Assembly (NCBI GenBank): GCA_037576215.1
Contig: JBANDB010000001.1
Coordinates: forward strand, 4,216,001-4,280,000
Direction: 5' to 3'
Origin: Armillaria gallica
Taxonomy: Eukaryota; Basidiomycota; Agaricomycetes; Agaricales; Physalacriaceae
Length of the DNA: 64,000 bases
The notes beneath the pieces are model-generated. The model had not been told where the DNA came from. It did no database searches and saw only the letters and a program-made list of their open reading frames with translations. How positions within the stretch are numbered: the first letter of the stretch is position 1; every line of letters starts with the position of its first letter. Below are positions 11,757 through 23,879 of the stretch, piece by piece. Made by a program: the position numbers and the translations under genes.

Positions 11757-14718
11757 ATGGTTTCTTCGCCTCTGGGAGGACAGAAGAGGCGAAACTCAGG
11801 CTCCTCTGATGGGGAACGTCCTAGGAAACGACTGGAGCCCTCGTCACCTGAGGAAGGCGAACTAGACGACTCTTCGACGCCACCTCCATCCGCGGCACCA
11901 ATACCACCTTCTGAAGTCCCTCAGGGAAAAATTCGAGTCCCTTTTCCATTCAAGAAAAAGCCTGTCTCTCAGATAGTACCGTCGACGTCTATCCTCATGG
12001 GAGAAGCTAAACCTCCACCGTCCTCGGGATACGAAAGGTCTATAGAAAGTGGGAAGAAGATCCGGGAAAATGGGAGCGGTAGTGAGAATCACTCCAAGAG
12101 TAGAATGGATCATTGGGAACCTGGTATGGGGGGTAGTCACCGTGATTATTCTCGCCAGCCACGACCCAACCGACATCCCTCCGACTACCCTGCTATTCAT
12201 CCACGGTCGCCTCTATCACCAACATCGTCCCACCGAGGAGACCGTCTCATTGATAGGTTGGATATGTCAGCAGAACCTAGCTATGGTTCGCGTCGAAGGG
12301 ATGACAGGGACTGGGATCGACCCTTGCACGACAGACGTGGAGATTACTATGATAGGAGGGATTATGACTCTGGCCGGGACCGAAACTACTACGGGGATCG
12401 GGACGACCGTCATTACTCGCGCGACCGGAGAAGTGACCGATTCTACCGTCCTGACGAGGACTACCGCAGAGCTAGCAGTCGAGAGTGGCCTCGACGCGAC
12501 GACACTTTAGACCCAGGTTTCAGAGAAGACGGCTGGGGTCATGGAAATGAGCGCCGTAAAATGGATCGCTACATGCCATTGTCGCCAGCGTCCTCGTCCA
12601 AGGGTTCCCGGCCGCACCTCGATTACGAGGACGAGGCTCGAACACCCGCTGGTCGGCCACCCGTTAGCAAATCCCCCGCATATCGGCCTCAATCTCCAAC
12701 GGAACCTTCACGCGAAGACCGTCCGTTGCGACTTTTAGATGGTCCGCCTCCCCCTCCTGCAATGTCTCCTCCCCCACCTCCCCCTCCAGACGAACGCTTG
12801 ATCAAGGAACGAGATCAGCTCCCCCCACATCAGAACGGCTATTATGCTCCACTCAAACGACCACCCGCGCCCAACGAAGGTCATGTACCACCGTCCATGT
12901 CTTTACCCCATAAGCCTGTGGATAGCGAACCGCAAAGAAAATCAGCAGAGATACCAAAAAAGCCTGTCCGAAAAGTAGTTGCTCCGCGTCGGTCAAGAAA
13001 GGAAGAAGAGTTGGCTTACGGGCGCGTATTTCAAGGATGCGGACTACAAGGTGATTATGATGTCACGACGAAGCTCGGTGAAGGTACCTTCGGGTGGGTG
13101 TATCTCTTCAAAAAAGTTCCGTTTCTCCTCTGAATCGGGTTTGCTTCCGCATATTCTAGTGAAGTCCACAAAGCTGTCCAGAAATCGACAGGCAGGCTCG
13201 TGGCACTGAAGCGAATCCTCATGCATAACGAGAAGGAGGGAATGCCAGTCACGGCCCTTCGAGAAATCAAGATCCTAAAAGCCCTTAAGCACCCATGTAT
13301 CATTGAACTTTTGGATATGTTTGTGGTTCGCAGTAAGGGCTTTCGACATTCTTAATACCTTGTGTTGATGATATTCTAGGCAACGAGACCGAGCCTCTCA
13401 CTGTGTACATGGTGTTCCCATATATGGACCATGATCTCGCTGGTCTTCTAGATAACGAGCGAGTCAAACTACAGCCCAGTCAAATTAAATTATATATGAA
13501 GCAGTTATTAGAAGGCACAGAGTACATGCACCGTGTAAGTTATACTTTCTATATTAGCTGGATCCTGCTTCTTATCCATACTTATTCCAGAACAATATTC
13601 TGCATCGTGATATGAAGGCTGCGAACTTGCTCATTTCCAATACGGGATCTTTGCGAATAGCTGACTTTGGTCTCGCCCGAGCTTATGACTCAAAACCTGC
13701 AGATCACCGAGGCAGGGAACGCAAATATACTAATTGTGTCGTGACACGATGGTACAGACCTCCTGAACTGCTCTTAGGTGCGAGGCAGTATGGCGGCGAA
13801 GTAGATATCTGGGGCATTGGGTTTGTCGCTCTTTCGTATTGGTAACCTTTGGTTTCATGATTTTTCAGATGTGTTCTTGGGGAGATGTTTAACCGCCGTC
13901 CTATTCTACCTGGGACGTCCGACATCGATCAGCTGGAAAAGATTTGGCAGCTCTGTGGAACTCCCACCCAGCATTCGTGGCCAAACTATGACACACTGCC
14001 AGGATGCGAAGGTCTTCCTCGTTTCACACAATCTCTTCCTCGAACGATCAAGATGAAATTTGTCAGGTTGGTTGCCCTCCCATAACTCATCCAGTTGTGC
14101 TCACCAGGTTCGCATCTTCGTACCTCCATTAGTGTGGAGCCTGAGACGGTCGATCTTCTCGACAAACTTCTGACATGTAATCCCAAGGAGCGCATTACAG
14201 CAGCTCAGGCCTTGGATCACGAATACTTCTGGACCGACCCATTACCCGCGGATCCAAAAAGGTCGGTTTTGGTGTAAATAGTCTCTGATAACGACTAACG
14301 TTTCGTACGACCTAGCTTGCCTACATACGAGGCGTCCCATGAATTCGATAGACGTGGGCAGCGTGCACCTGTTCACCGTCCGGTTGTACAGCCTCTGCCT
14401 CCTGCCCCTCCTAGACCGCCCTATTACGGAAACGGGCCACCTCCCGGGCGATACGGTGGCCCCCCTCCCGGAGGACCGCCATTCGGTTCTTATGGCGGCC
14501 CGCCTTCTCAATATCCTCCCAACGGTGGACCACCCCGAGGAGGATACCCCGGCGGAGGTCGTGGTATTAATAATTTCAGAGGCTCGAGGCCTAGTAACAG
14601 TAGGCCTTTCCATCCGCGGGGCGGCCCTCCTGGAGGGAATCGCGGTGGTGGGCCTCCGCCTCCACGCAATTGGAGGAATGGACCTAGTAGCGGTCTTTCG
14701 CTTAATTATCCTCCTTAG
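11757..14718 (+). CDS. BUR1: BUR1/CDK9-type cyclin-dependent kinase
   Basis: Nuclear kinase that with a cyclin partner phosphorylates the RNA polymerase II CTD and Spt5 linker to promote elongation. The ATG at 11757 opens [12 protein letters not shown]. About the first 430 residues are low complexity, rich in Ser, Pro, Arg and Asp, with an RS/RD-like stretch. The kinase domain starts at LGEGTFG and is split by introns near 13094-13162, 13335-13380, 13535-13590, 13821-13868, 14067-14108 and 14271-14315. Visible motifs: ALKRIL (ATP lysine), PVTALREIK (cyclin-binding helix of the PITALRE type), [10 protein letters not shown] (catalytic loop, typical of CDK9/BUR1), [27 protein letters not shown] (T-loop and substrate site) and [12 protein letters not shown]. 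The tail is Pro/Gly/Arg-rich and ends at 14718. CDK12/CTK1 is the alternative, but the TRWYRPPE and HRDMKAAN pattern favours BUR1. Confidence 0.87.
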
Positions 14719-15343
14719 AGCATTTGATGACATGATGATAATGACGGGAAAGTGGATCTGACAAGGTTTAATTTCTTTGTTTCTGTACTACATGGTACTA
14801 TTACTCACAAGCATTTTTTTTCATTTTACATATACATCCGCACTTTTGTAATAATCCGCACTACATTGGCATTTCACGACACACAAAATACATCACGTTT
14901 CGACTAAAACAGGCTGGAGGTTTTGTTAGACGCTTTCATCCGGATGAATAACTCAGTGGGATGCTTTGAGCGAACGAAAACATGCCATTTCAAGTTTCAC
15001 GCAATATCTCTTGGACTTTCCGTAAGGATTCTTTGTGGTTAAGTCGATTGAGGAAAGGATACAGTTGCATCATAATAATCTTTTAGAGTCGAGTCGCGCG
15101 CCCAACTATCGTCGATTCGTCGTTCTGTTCGCCGCATCATTCTTAGTTATTCTTCATCATCAACTTGTACTTATATCTCCGTTTTTTTGTGACGCAGGTG
15201 ACATGATATTTGGGACAATCCGAGACTAGACTGAAACTCGAGTCTGGCCTCAGATTTGAACTTGACAACTAAAAGAAAATCGGCAGATACTTCATGACCA
15301 ATGCAAGCAAAATCCAAGATAAGCGGCGTGAATCTCTGGTTAA
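14719..15343. other. Intergenic stretch, left edge of duplicated block A
   Basis: No gene seen. Similarity to block B begins near its right end, close to the start codons of the two caspase-like copies (A near 15.3 kb, B near 56.95 kb). Confidence 0.4.
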
Positions 15344-16273
15344 ATGCTTGGGACTGATCACGAAACCTAGGAACGAGACAACTCTCAATTCTGGGCGGTC
15401 ATTATTGGCATCGACGCGTATCCTCGTTATCCTTTATATGGTTGTGTGTCGGACGCAGAACTGATGGAGAAATATCTCGTCGAGGACCTCGGTGTTCCCA
15501 AAGACCGTATCCAGCGTCTTTTGGATCCGATGGGGCAGAAGACCGCCGACAGTTCTACTAGTCCCACTCGCGCCAACATCATCAAGACACTTTACAGCCT
15601 CATTGACAATCCTGATATCATGCGCGGGGACAACATCGTCATTTATTTCGCGGGAAATGGAACGCTCTACGATGCGCAAGAATATTATCGTGACAAGGTG
15701 CCACCGGAAGTCTCTATCGCGTCAATGAGGCGCTATGTCCCATGGATCACGGAGCCTCAGAGGATACAGGGTCCGAAATCCCTGACATCAGTGACCGAGA
15801 AATTGACGCCCAAATCTCTCAGCAAAAGGGCTACAAGATCACGCTCATCCTGGATTGCGATTACTTGCGTCCGAGAATCAGATACGCCTCTCCACTTGGA
15901 ACACGCCGCTCACTTCGCATTGTGGCCCCGCTCTCACGTCATACGATTGAACCTATGCTCGAAGGTGCGCATCAGCGCTTGACAGCCTACCCTCAGTATC
16001 TTGCCTGCCGTTCGGTAGCCGCGTATGACTGGCGACCTGACGGGAGTTCACACGTAGTTCTGGCTGCGTGTCAGGAGTATTAGTATGCGCGGGAAGCAGA
16101 GGACGACGCAGGAATCCACGGCGTTTTCATGAAGGCGCGTGGATGTTTTGAGGTCAGGACAGTCGAGAGGAACCACTTACGCTGATCTCATCAGTAAGCT
16201 ACCCATGTGGCATTTCCAGACGTCCTTTGTCACTAGAGATCACAAAAACGAACCAATCTGGTACCAAGAATGA
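15344..16273 (+). pseudogene. Caspase-like (C14 domain) gene, copy A, decayed
   Basis: Decayed copy of the gene at 56984-57931. The ATG at 15344 is followed nine codons later by TAG, where copy B has CAG. The frame then reads FWAVIIGIDAYPRYPLYGC and SDAELMEKYLVEDLGV, as in agaric caspase-like proteins. It continues through DNIVIYFAGNG to about 15735. A 1-nt shift then moves the homology to another frame (GSEIPDISDREID onward). A further stop at 16081-16083 follows QEY, and more shifts occur before the common C-terminus at 16273. Catalytic positions are altered as in copy B: Asn where the His of GHG should be, and DCDY where DCCHS or DSCHS is expected. I judge it non-coding now. Confidence 0.85.
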
Positions 16274-17010
16274 GTCTGATTCAATGTCTCTCTGGTGCCC
16301 GCATCATCTTTCGTGGGGTTTATCTAATTGTAGTCGCATACTATGTACCAAGTCACTGCCAGTGGTGTTGATCCGACCAACGGCGACCATACGCTAGCGT
16401 ATAGGATCATTACGTAGTACGAAAATTTACAAACCTGGAACAAAAAAAAGTCACTGGTGTTTCCTGCCAGTACTACCAGCTGTATTATATATATCTAGCC
16501 CTCCTTATGTAACTTTTACTTTTACTTTATAAGTTCGAGGACCGTGGGAATATAGTTAACTGTACTTGATCCGAGGTTGTACGTTGGTTGTACGTATTCC
16601 TTAGTTTCTGCCAGTACTCCGAGTCATATTGATCGTCGTCCCTCCGTATGAACTCCTCGGGATGAGGGTTCCATATTTCACCTTAGTCGATGAACGTCAA
16701 CTTCATGTCTCGCCCCCATTAATAGCATTTAGCATCGTCCGGGCCTGCATACTCGCGCACGAGCAACGAGAACTGAGCCCAACAGCCACGACCCCCACAC
16801 GTTCCCACTCAGGAGTTCAGCCTGTCAGACTCACTGATTAAATAAAAGAAACTTCGAATTCTTTGCTTCGAGCATACCGTGGACGAACTTTTCGTGCTTT
16901 CTTTGATGTAAATGGAGCAGCAGTTACTCTCATCGAATTTTCGCTGGAGAACTATAAAAGAGCCGTAGCACTTCGTACACGGTGGAAGCATCCTCAGATC
17001 TATTCCCACT
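16274..17010. other. Intergenic region upstream of secreted-protein gene
   Basis: No coding evidence. It holds the promoter region of the gene starting at 17011 and corresponds to a much shortened interval in block B. Confidence 0.4.
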
Positions 17011-17760
17011 ATGCTCTGCGACAAGTACCTAATTCTCTCTTCTCTTTTCTTGGCTACCCTTGCTCAGCTTTTCCTGAGGTATCCCTTCAATGACTTGTGA
17101 TGCTCTCCCATTTGACATCTTTAACACTCAGGTCGCTTCTGGAGATCAAAGCGTCAAGTTCGTGAACAAACACTCTAATAGCTCTGTCCGCTCGTACACG
17201 CTGGGCACTGAGGATATCCTCGTCCCTTTCGTCCCCGTTAACAGCAGTGAACACGAACAAGTCAAGTTTTTTGGTTTTGATTGTCGGCTCGTTCCAACTC
17301 AAGGTGCTACAGTGGGATCTCTTCAAGACTCAAGGCGGTTACATCATCGAAAACGTGGCCACTGGCGGATTCATCAAGGCGGAAGTATGTGGCGTCCGGT
17401 TGACTAGTTTCATAGGGGTTAATTTGCTAACTTCTCGCAAGGATAAGCGTCTAGTGACTACTGCAAGCGACGAAGACGCAACCACGTTTGCCATCTCGAC
17501 TGCAGGCGAGGGCTCGTACGTCGTAAGTTGAGAGTCAATCTGAGAAGCGGTGTCATTGACTCCACTTCTAGATCAAACTTCCTTTCGAGGATCTCGTATG
17601 GACTGTTCAAGACCCGGTCAATTATCAAGGCGCTGTAAGCATAAGAAGTTCTTACTTGACATGAGCTGACAGCGTTCTATAGGCTATGCTTGCACCGTCT
17701 GTCGGGAGCGATGCCCAGCTGTGGTACCTTGACAAGGTCGATGAGTGCTACATTGACTAG
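17011..17760 (+). CDS. Small secreted beta-trefoil (ricin-B-like) protein
   Basis: Predicted secreted protein of about 145 residues. The ATG at 17011 opens a signal peptide, MLCDKYLILSSLFLATLAQ. Introns are inferred at about 17072-17132, 17258-17301, 17385-17441, 17524-17571 and 17636-17682, all with GT..AG ends, and give one continuous frame to TAG at 17760. The mature part has short beta-strand-like repeats, for example VLQWDLFKTQGGYIIENVATGG, LVTTASDEDATTFAI and AQLWYLDKV. The QxW-type spots (LQWDL, QLWYL) are what one expects in R-type lectin or mycocypin-like beta-trefoils. No sugar-binding triad can be assigned. Block B keeps only a small remnant of this gene at about 58.3-58.5 kb. Fold assignment is inference. 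Confidence 0.6.
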
Positions 17761-17890
17761 CTGACTTGCCTCGGTTGCTAAAGTGCTAGTCCCTTATGTA
17801 CCGAATGAGATGGAATTGTTGTTTTTGAACTATTATCTAAGCCTCTATGGTACAAGTAAGATCTCCAGCATTAAAGTAAGAAAAAATCTA

Positions 17891-20800
17891 TTAGTCCATA
17901 TCCTGTGTAACATCTGCACATCTCTGGCATAAAATATCCTCAGCCTCCTTGGTGAAGGTCCAACACCGAGGACATTTCTCCCTCGTGGCAGGACGAATCC
18001 GGATAGCAACATCATAGGACTCTTCAGATCCGAGGGCGGATGCAGGCTTCGAGAATCCTTCTCCAAGTATGCTCAAACTACGAATATAGATCCACTCTGG
18101 CGACGCAATTCCAAGCGACCCTTCGTCCATCACTGTGACTCTTGACACGATGAAATGCTTCGCCATGAAATCCTCTACGAGAACTGGGTGAACACGCCGC
18201 TCCATCCGAGAGCATATCAACACGCACCATGATCTCGGAAAAATTGAGCAAGTCTTGTTTTCCCGTTATCCTCGAGGGATGTAGTTTCTTCTTGCGCATC
18301 TGAAAGGGCGTTTGACACCACACCAGGTACTTCTGGGAGATGACATCCATTTCGGCTTCCAAAGAACTTCTGATTTGCCTATACACGTTGTCAGCCATTT
18401 GCCAAAGAAGCGAACCAACTTGAATTACTTTTGCTCTCGAGCTTGTTCCGGCAAGGACGTGACAACAGGGCGCACTTGCAACAGCATGGCCATGTCCTCC
18501 GAAACCTTCTTTACCGCTTTCATATCATCCTTTGTGAAGCTTTTGATTGCGAAGCCGCCGTCGCGCCAATTCCACGGCTGCTCCAAGAAAACCAGTCCTT
18601 TGCTCTTTTAATACATTGAATCGTGTATTTCTTGAGTCAAATGGGGTAGAATCGGGGCCATAATGCGAACGACAGAGCATCGTTTAAAGCGTGTCCCTTG
18701 AGCAAGAGGAGCACATACTTCTTTCAACACGAAAACGGTAGCACGACGCTCATACCCGTTCAAAGCATTCGCGTAGAGATTGTCTTTGTTTATGTCAAAG
18801 TAGAAGGAGGACAAAGGTTATATTGCAGAGGTTTTGAAGTATCTTCACAACTTGGGTCGAGAAAAGTCACCAGATGAGACGTAAAACAAATGGACTAGTG
18901 CTGCACTAACCCTTGGGGGAATTATAAGCGGCATACGCCGCTGCGCACTCTGCTTCGCATTTTTGCAGTTCGTTGATCATGTACCGGTCGTCCTACAAAC
19001 AGAATCAGCACGTACCGCGACACTCATTCCGACACAAACCTACCAAATCCATATGCTCCCTGACATCTTCCCATGCATCCTCGTTTCCTGCTCATATATA
19101 TCTCCGATATTCCCCAGCAGGAAACGCGCCGTGTTCCTGATCTTTCTCAGTGACTCCGCAGTCTGGTTGAGAATATTCGTTCCAATACTCCACTGAAGAA
19201 ATCCACAACCTCAGGAGATCGGCTCCGTATGCAGGTTCTTTCTTTTTATCCTGGAAACATATAAGCGACCTTGCAGACGTAGACAAGCGGTATCCACTCA
19301 CTTTACCACTAGTGACTACAGTGATAGGGCTTATAACATTACTGAGGGACTTGCTCATCTTTTCCCCCTTCTGGTCCAAGACCATCCCGTGTGTAACGAG
19401 AGCCTTGTACGGGATAGAGGACGACCCGGACCCCACAGCAGTAAGCAACTGACTCTGGAACCATCCCCGATGCTGGTCGGAGCCCTCAACGCAAACATCA
19501 ACCCGGTACTTCTGCCCGAGTCCATCTTCACGCTCATCTAACATTGACCACGAAGACCCGCTATCGAACCACACGTCCATCGTGTCAGTCCCCTTGCGCC
19601 ACACATCCCCTCCTTCGCCTTCTCGAAGGGCCGGAGGGATAAATTCCTCGACAGGTCCGTTCCACCAGTATTCGATGCCTTTTTCTTGTAGGATGGGGAG
19701 GATATGGGAAAGCGAGGCTGCATCGAGAGCTGCGCGGTCTGTAGGAATATGGTACAAAGCAGGTATAGGCACGCCCCACACCCGCTGGCGGGATATGCAC
19801 CATTCTGAACGTGAGCGATTGTAGACGAGCTGTGAGGAACAATTAAGGACTCAAGGATAGCATGAAAGAAGTATTACACTCACACGAAGGAGGGAATATT
19901 TCTACGTGTTCAAGGGCATCCAGGGTGTCATCTTTGATCTTGTCCAAATTGGCAAACCACTGAGAAGTCGCACTGATTAAATGTACATGATAAGTGATGA
20001 GAATACCCAAGACGGAGACAGTCTGAACTTACGTGACGATGATAGGTTTGTCTGTTCTCCAGTCAGAAGGATACTTGTGCTTAAACCGCTCAACTTTTAT
20101 CAAGCTGTTGGTCTCCTTCAACAAAGCCACCACTGCACGCGATCCGTCTTCGAGTATGGGTTTTCCAACCAGAAATTGAGCGGTCGTTTCACCGATGACA
20201 TCCGCAACGTCCGCCTTGAACTCTCCCTCAGAACCGACGTGGCATAGCATCGGTTGGGTACCAGCCAATAGACCCTGATCCCGGAAGGTGTTGTAGTCCT
20301 CCACACCATGAGCAGGAGCACAGTGTACCAAACCAGTGCCAGACTCGGACGTGACATGCGAAGCTCTGATAATTCTCTTAGAGCTTCCACGAGAGAAGCC
20401 TGGCTTGTAGTATGCGCCAACGAGGTCGGAGCCTACAATGAATTCCTGATCAGGACAAGCGGAAGGACTCGGAAAGCACGGCTCTGACCTTGGATGCTGT
20501 CGACATAGCGAATGTTTCCTAGAGCAGAGAAGACAGGCTCCATAGGGGTGTCTCTTAGCCGTCCAGTGGCGATCAGAAAAAGAGGTCCTTCCTCGTCATC
20601 CTCGCGTTCGACGAAGGTATAACCCAACTCTGAATTCACCGCAATCCCCTGCAGAGAGTGAGAGTAATATGAAATACAAGGACTCATAGCTTACCATATT
20701 TGTGGTCAGTGTCCAAGGAGTCGTGGTCCAGACCAACAGCTTGATATCGCGACCATATTTTGTATATATTTCGCCCGACAGTGCTACATCCAGATTGAAG

Positions 20801-21826
20801 GTGACAAAGACTGAGTGTGAGATGTGATCGTCCTTGTATACCAACTCTGCTTCCGCTAAAGCTGACCGAGAAGACGGAGAGAAATGAACTGATCGATAGT
20901 GTCTGTAAATTAAACCTGGGAGTAGTTGTCACTTTCGTCATGTAAGTCGGATAAAACATTCGCGAACCGTTCTCCACCATCTTTTGGAATATCTCCAGCT
21001 GCCGCATTTCGTATCCATGATCTATAAGTCCCGTCGGAAGACAATATACGGAGCAGGATGAATACACATACCCAGAGTGCGATAAGTGGTTTCTTTACTC
21101 CAGTCAGCCATTATCCCAAACTGCTGAAATTCCTTCTTCTGCGTCTCAATCTCGCGCAGAGCAGTTTTCCGGGCAGCCGAACGAATGTTGGATGGTGTGA
21201 GCGACCTTGAATCCGTCTTTAGTGACATGGGCAGATGTCTTCAACGGTAGTAGGAAACGACGAACTCCGAGGCCTTTTAATGCCTTGTTTTCGATAGGAA
21301 GACCGTGGCAATCCCATCCAGGAATATATCTGCAAAGCGGATGAGGACCAACAATTGCTAGAAAGTTGAACGACGGACTGTACTCGGTCTCCAGAAATGA
21401 CATGAAATCGGTTGATGATGTCCTTGATGATTTTATTCATGGAATGACCTGCATATATGAGAGAAAGAAAGGCAAAAACGAAGGCAGCTCACCGACATGC
21501 AGATTGCCATTAGCATACGGGGGACCGTCATACAAAACAAAATCGCGACCACCCCTTTGACGTGCCTACGCGACCAGATTAGAACAACGTGATTTGGCAG
21601 GTACGACGCTGACCTGTGCCTTATACAGATACTCGCAAATCCTTGGACATAGGGGGATTTCGCTCTTTTCTCGGCCAGGCCATAGAGGAAAGCTGGTTTT
21701 TGGCAAATTCAAGGTCTTTGAAAAAGCCTTGGAATCGAAATTGGATGCTGCAGTCGATAGTTTAGAGCATCGTGGGGGTAGAGAGAATATTTTGCAACTG
21801 CATCTGAAAGTTGCAGTTGAGTTCAT
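17891..21826 (-). pseudogene. ISM1: Mitochondrial-type isoleucyl-tRNA synthetase, copy A, 3' third frame-broken
   Basis: Class I synthetase that charges mitochondrial tRNA-Ile. The ATG at 21826 gives a basic, Ser-rich leader like a mitochondrial presequence, then LNLPKTSFPLWP. Spliced exons keep frame through DGPPYANGNLHVG, YIPGWDCHGLPIE (HIGH region, near 21.3 kb), SEWCISRQRVWGVPIPALY, MDVWFDSGSSW and GEKMSKSLSNV (KMSKS loop, near 19.36 kb). Three lesions follow relative to copy B: a 17-bp loss near 19181 after the DLLRLW motif, a 1-nt loss near 19084, and a 1-nt loss near 18339. The C-terminal zinc finger (EKCPRCWTF..CQRCADV) is still intact. So the catalytic part is open but the tail is frameshifted. 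Sequencing error or a functional copy elsewhere are alternatives. Confidence 0.82.
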
Positions 21827-21928
21827 GCAATCGAGACAGTAGGAAAACAAAGAAAGCAAAGGGTCCACCGTCCGAAGAGGACCAATACGACGGGGAAGGG
21901 CATAAAATTATTATTACGTCATGAGTAC

Positions 21929-22004
21929 GTCGGTGTCTATTAGTGTATCGGTTAGTGCATGTTGTTGTCACGCGCGAAAGCCAGGTTCGACTCCCAACCT
22001 TGAC
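21929..22004 (+). tRNA. Degenerate tRNA-Asp-like sequence (GTC)
   Basis: A tRNA-shaped stretch. A D-arm-like segment with GTGTATCGGTTAGTG is followed by an anticodon loop TTGTCAC (GTC, Asp) and a perfect B box GGTTCGACTCC. Acceptor ends GTCGGTG and CCTTGAC pair with G.T wobbles and one mismatch. The anticodon stem and T stem have several mismatches, so this is probably a pseudogene or a tRNA-derived repeat head rather than a working tRNA. Confidence 0.4.
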
Positions 22005-22319
22005 TTAGCAAATCTTATTGTCATGGTTTTTATTCGTGATTTGGTCACTGTAGTACGCGTCGCGCGACGTGCGTATTAGTAACTACGGACTTCGCAAAAC
22101 CCTTCCAGTACAACACGCGACACAACTCTGCTACTGATTTTTCCCCTTGCACCTGAAACCTTCAGCAAGATGGGGAAGTGGATATTGTGTTGTGTTGTTG
22201 AGGAGATTGAATTTTCTTTTATTTCTCATCCCATTTCCATGATTCCTTTGACTCAAATCAATTACAGTGACACAGGAAGAATCCAAAGTGAGATTCCATC
22301 CAAATTTCCAAATTGAGTT

Positions 22320-22446
22320 ATGCACTGTATATGCACCTCTACCTTGTCCACATCCAGCAAAGATATGTTCGCAACTCGCGTCCATAGCTGGTGCCATTGA
22401 CACAAGAATTTCAGTCCTGTCACGTGATCACTAGGCATCTCTAGGC
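22320..22446 (+). repeat. Fragment 1 of an interrupted repeat also present at the right window edge
   Basis: Matches 63765-63890 closely (both contain GCACCTCTACC/GCCTCTACC, then CAACTCGC or CTCGCAACC, then TAGCTGG). In this copy it is cut by the LTR element at 22452-25339, resumes at about 25345-25413, is cut again by the insertion at 25414-30316, and resumes at 30317-30370. At the right edge the same sequence is continuous. Confidence 0.6.
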
Positions 22447-22451
22447 CTCCT

Positions 22452-22647
22452 TGTTGGAATTTAGGTTCTGGTGGTTTGGGAGGGCAGCGCAGTGGACTCG
22501 AAGGACGGTATATTCTGTCGTACAGTATAGGGACAGTGGGGGTTCGGAGTCAAGTAATGATAGGTACGAAATGTCAAAGTTTGAAGTAAGCGGTAAATAG
22601 GTATAAATAGAAAGTGGCGTTAAAGCCGTGAAAACCAAATCTCAACA
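22452..22647 (-). repeat. 3' LTR of the Copia-type element
   Basis: 196 bp, bounded by TGTTGG and CAACA on the plus strand and nearly identical to 25143-25339. Confidence 0.9.
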
Positions 22648-22763
22648 CTCCCACTATTTCACGGCGTCGTGAAGGTCTAAGATGAAAAGGATGAAAGGGG
22701 GGGTATAGTAAGTGAATGTAGAGAAATCGTCTCCCACTATTGCCATGATCCCTGGGGACCAGT

Positions 22764-23558
22764 CTAAATGACGATTTCCTTGTCGTAAGGACCAATGGCC
22801 AAGGCCGCGATCGAGGTAGTCGGTATGGTGATCTGGTTGAAGGGGAATGTGCCGCACTCATTCTTGAAGTGTCCCTTCTGGCCGCAACCATGACAGGTAA
22901 TCGTAGAGCGGTCAATTGGCAAACGGGACCGACTAAAGTTAGCGGCAAGTGCAAGATGGTCAGGAGAATCGGTCTTCTCCTTGGATTGGTGAGTTTCCTC
23001 ATTGAGGATGTGGGAAATTATGTAGGAGAGGTCGGTGTGCTGGGGATTGTTGTTGAGCGCAACAATGAGATTGTCATATAAATGAGGAAGGGATTCCATG
23101 ATGAAAGCAATAGCCAATCCGTCTGTACACGTTTCGCCTAAAGCCTTGAGCTTGTCGATGATCATCTGAATATCCCCGATATGGTCCCTCATATGTATCT
23201 CCTCTCCAGCTTTCTTCAACCTAATGAGCTGTCTCCATATTGCGACGATGCTCCCAAGACCCTCGGTGGTATGGTAGGACTTAATATTGTCCCAGGCCTC
23301 CTTGGCCGAAGTCGCATTTCGAGTCAGATGATATTGGGAAGGGAGGATGTTGCTGACAATGGTCGCCAATGCTTCTTCATCCCGTCTAACCCAACCCTTC
23401 ACTGCATTGGAGTTAGGAGACCCAAGCGGCTTGGGCTCGCTCCCATCAGTAACAGCCCAGAGCTTCTTCTTGGTGAGGTCCATGTGCTGAGCATAGACCC
23501 AATCAAAGTAATTGGTGTTGTCAAGGGGAGCAAACTGGTATTTGGACCGCGCAGCCAT
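22764..23558 (-). CDS. Copia-type Gag with zinc knuckle
   Basis: About 264 residues, starting at the ATG ending at 23558 (MAARSKYQFAPLDN); an earlier in-frame start exists at 23630. The body is the UBN2/Copia gag fold: NYFDWVYAQHMDLTKKKLW, AKEAWDNIKSYHTT, LKALGETCTDGLAIAFIMESLP. Near the C-terminus is one CCHC knuckle, CHGCGQKGHFKNEC, for RNA packaging. The frame is fully open, consistent with a young element. The codon after KEIVI is stop. No pol domains follow before the 3' LTR. Confidence 0.88.
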   Translation of the reverse strand: MAARSKYQFAPLDNTNYFDWVYAQHMDLTKKKLWAVTDGSEPKPLGSPNSNAVKGWVRRDEEALATIVSNILPSQYHLTRNATSAKEAWDNIKSYHTTEGLGSIVAIWRQLIRLKKAGEEIHMRDHIGDIQMIIDKLKALGETCTDGLAIAFIMESLPHLYDNLIVALNNNPQHTDLSYIISHILNEETHQSKEKTDSPDHLALAANFSRSRLPIDRSTITCHGCGQKGHFKNECGTFPFNQITIPTTSIAALAIGPYDKEIVI

Positions 23559-23879
23559 GATGATGTGATGTAGCGATGGAAATGATGGTATGATGATACA
23601 TCGGATAGGCATAGAATGACAATAAGGCACGAATAAACACGAGAAACACTATAACGAGGGGCCGTGGCACTACTGACGGCAAGCACAAGAGAGACGATGA
23701 ACGAGTTGGATAGGGGTCAGGACCAAGAAAGCGAGTGATAGAAGTTAGAGGGGCTCGGTGATACGCCGTCTACGCGTTCACACCTAGATTTTGCGATTTT
23801 ATAATAATACTATTGCATATCTATCTTACATTAGTGATACTTAAAGGACTATAGCTGAGGCTTCGAAGCTGATAGTTAG

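Noticed and set aside
15446..15982. 178-codon open frame in caspase copy A as a gene
   Set aside because: The second half is read out of the homologous frame after a shift near 15735, and the start is preceded by a stop; comparison with copy B shows decay.
17847..18223. Stop codons after FFRDHG in IleRS copies A and B as extra lesions
   Set aside because: A 53-bp intron from GTGCGT to an AG before GATTTCATGG restores one frame in both copies, so these stops are intronic.
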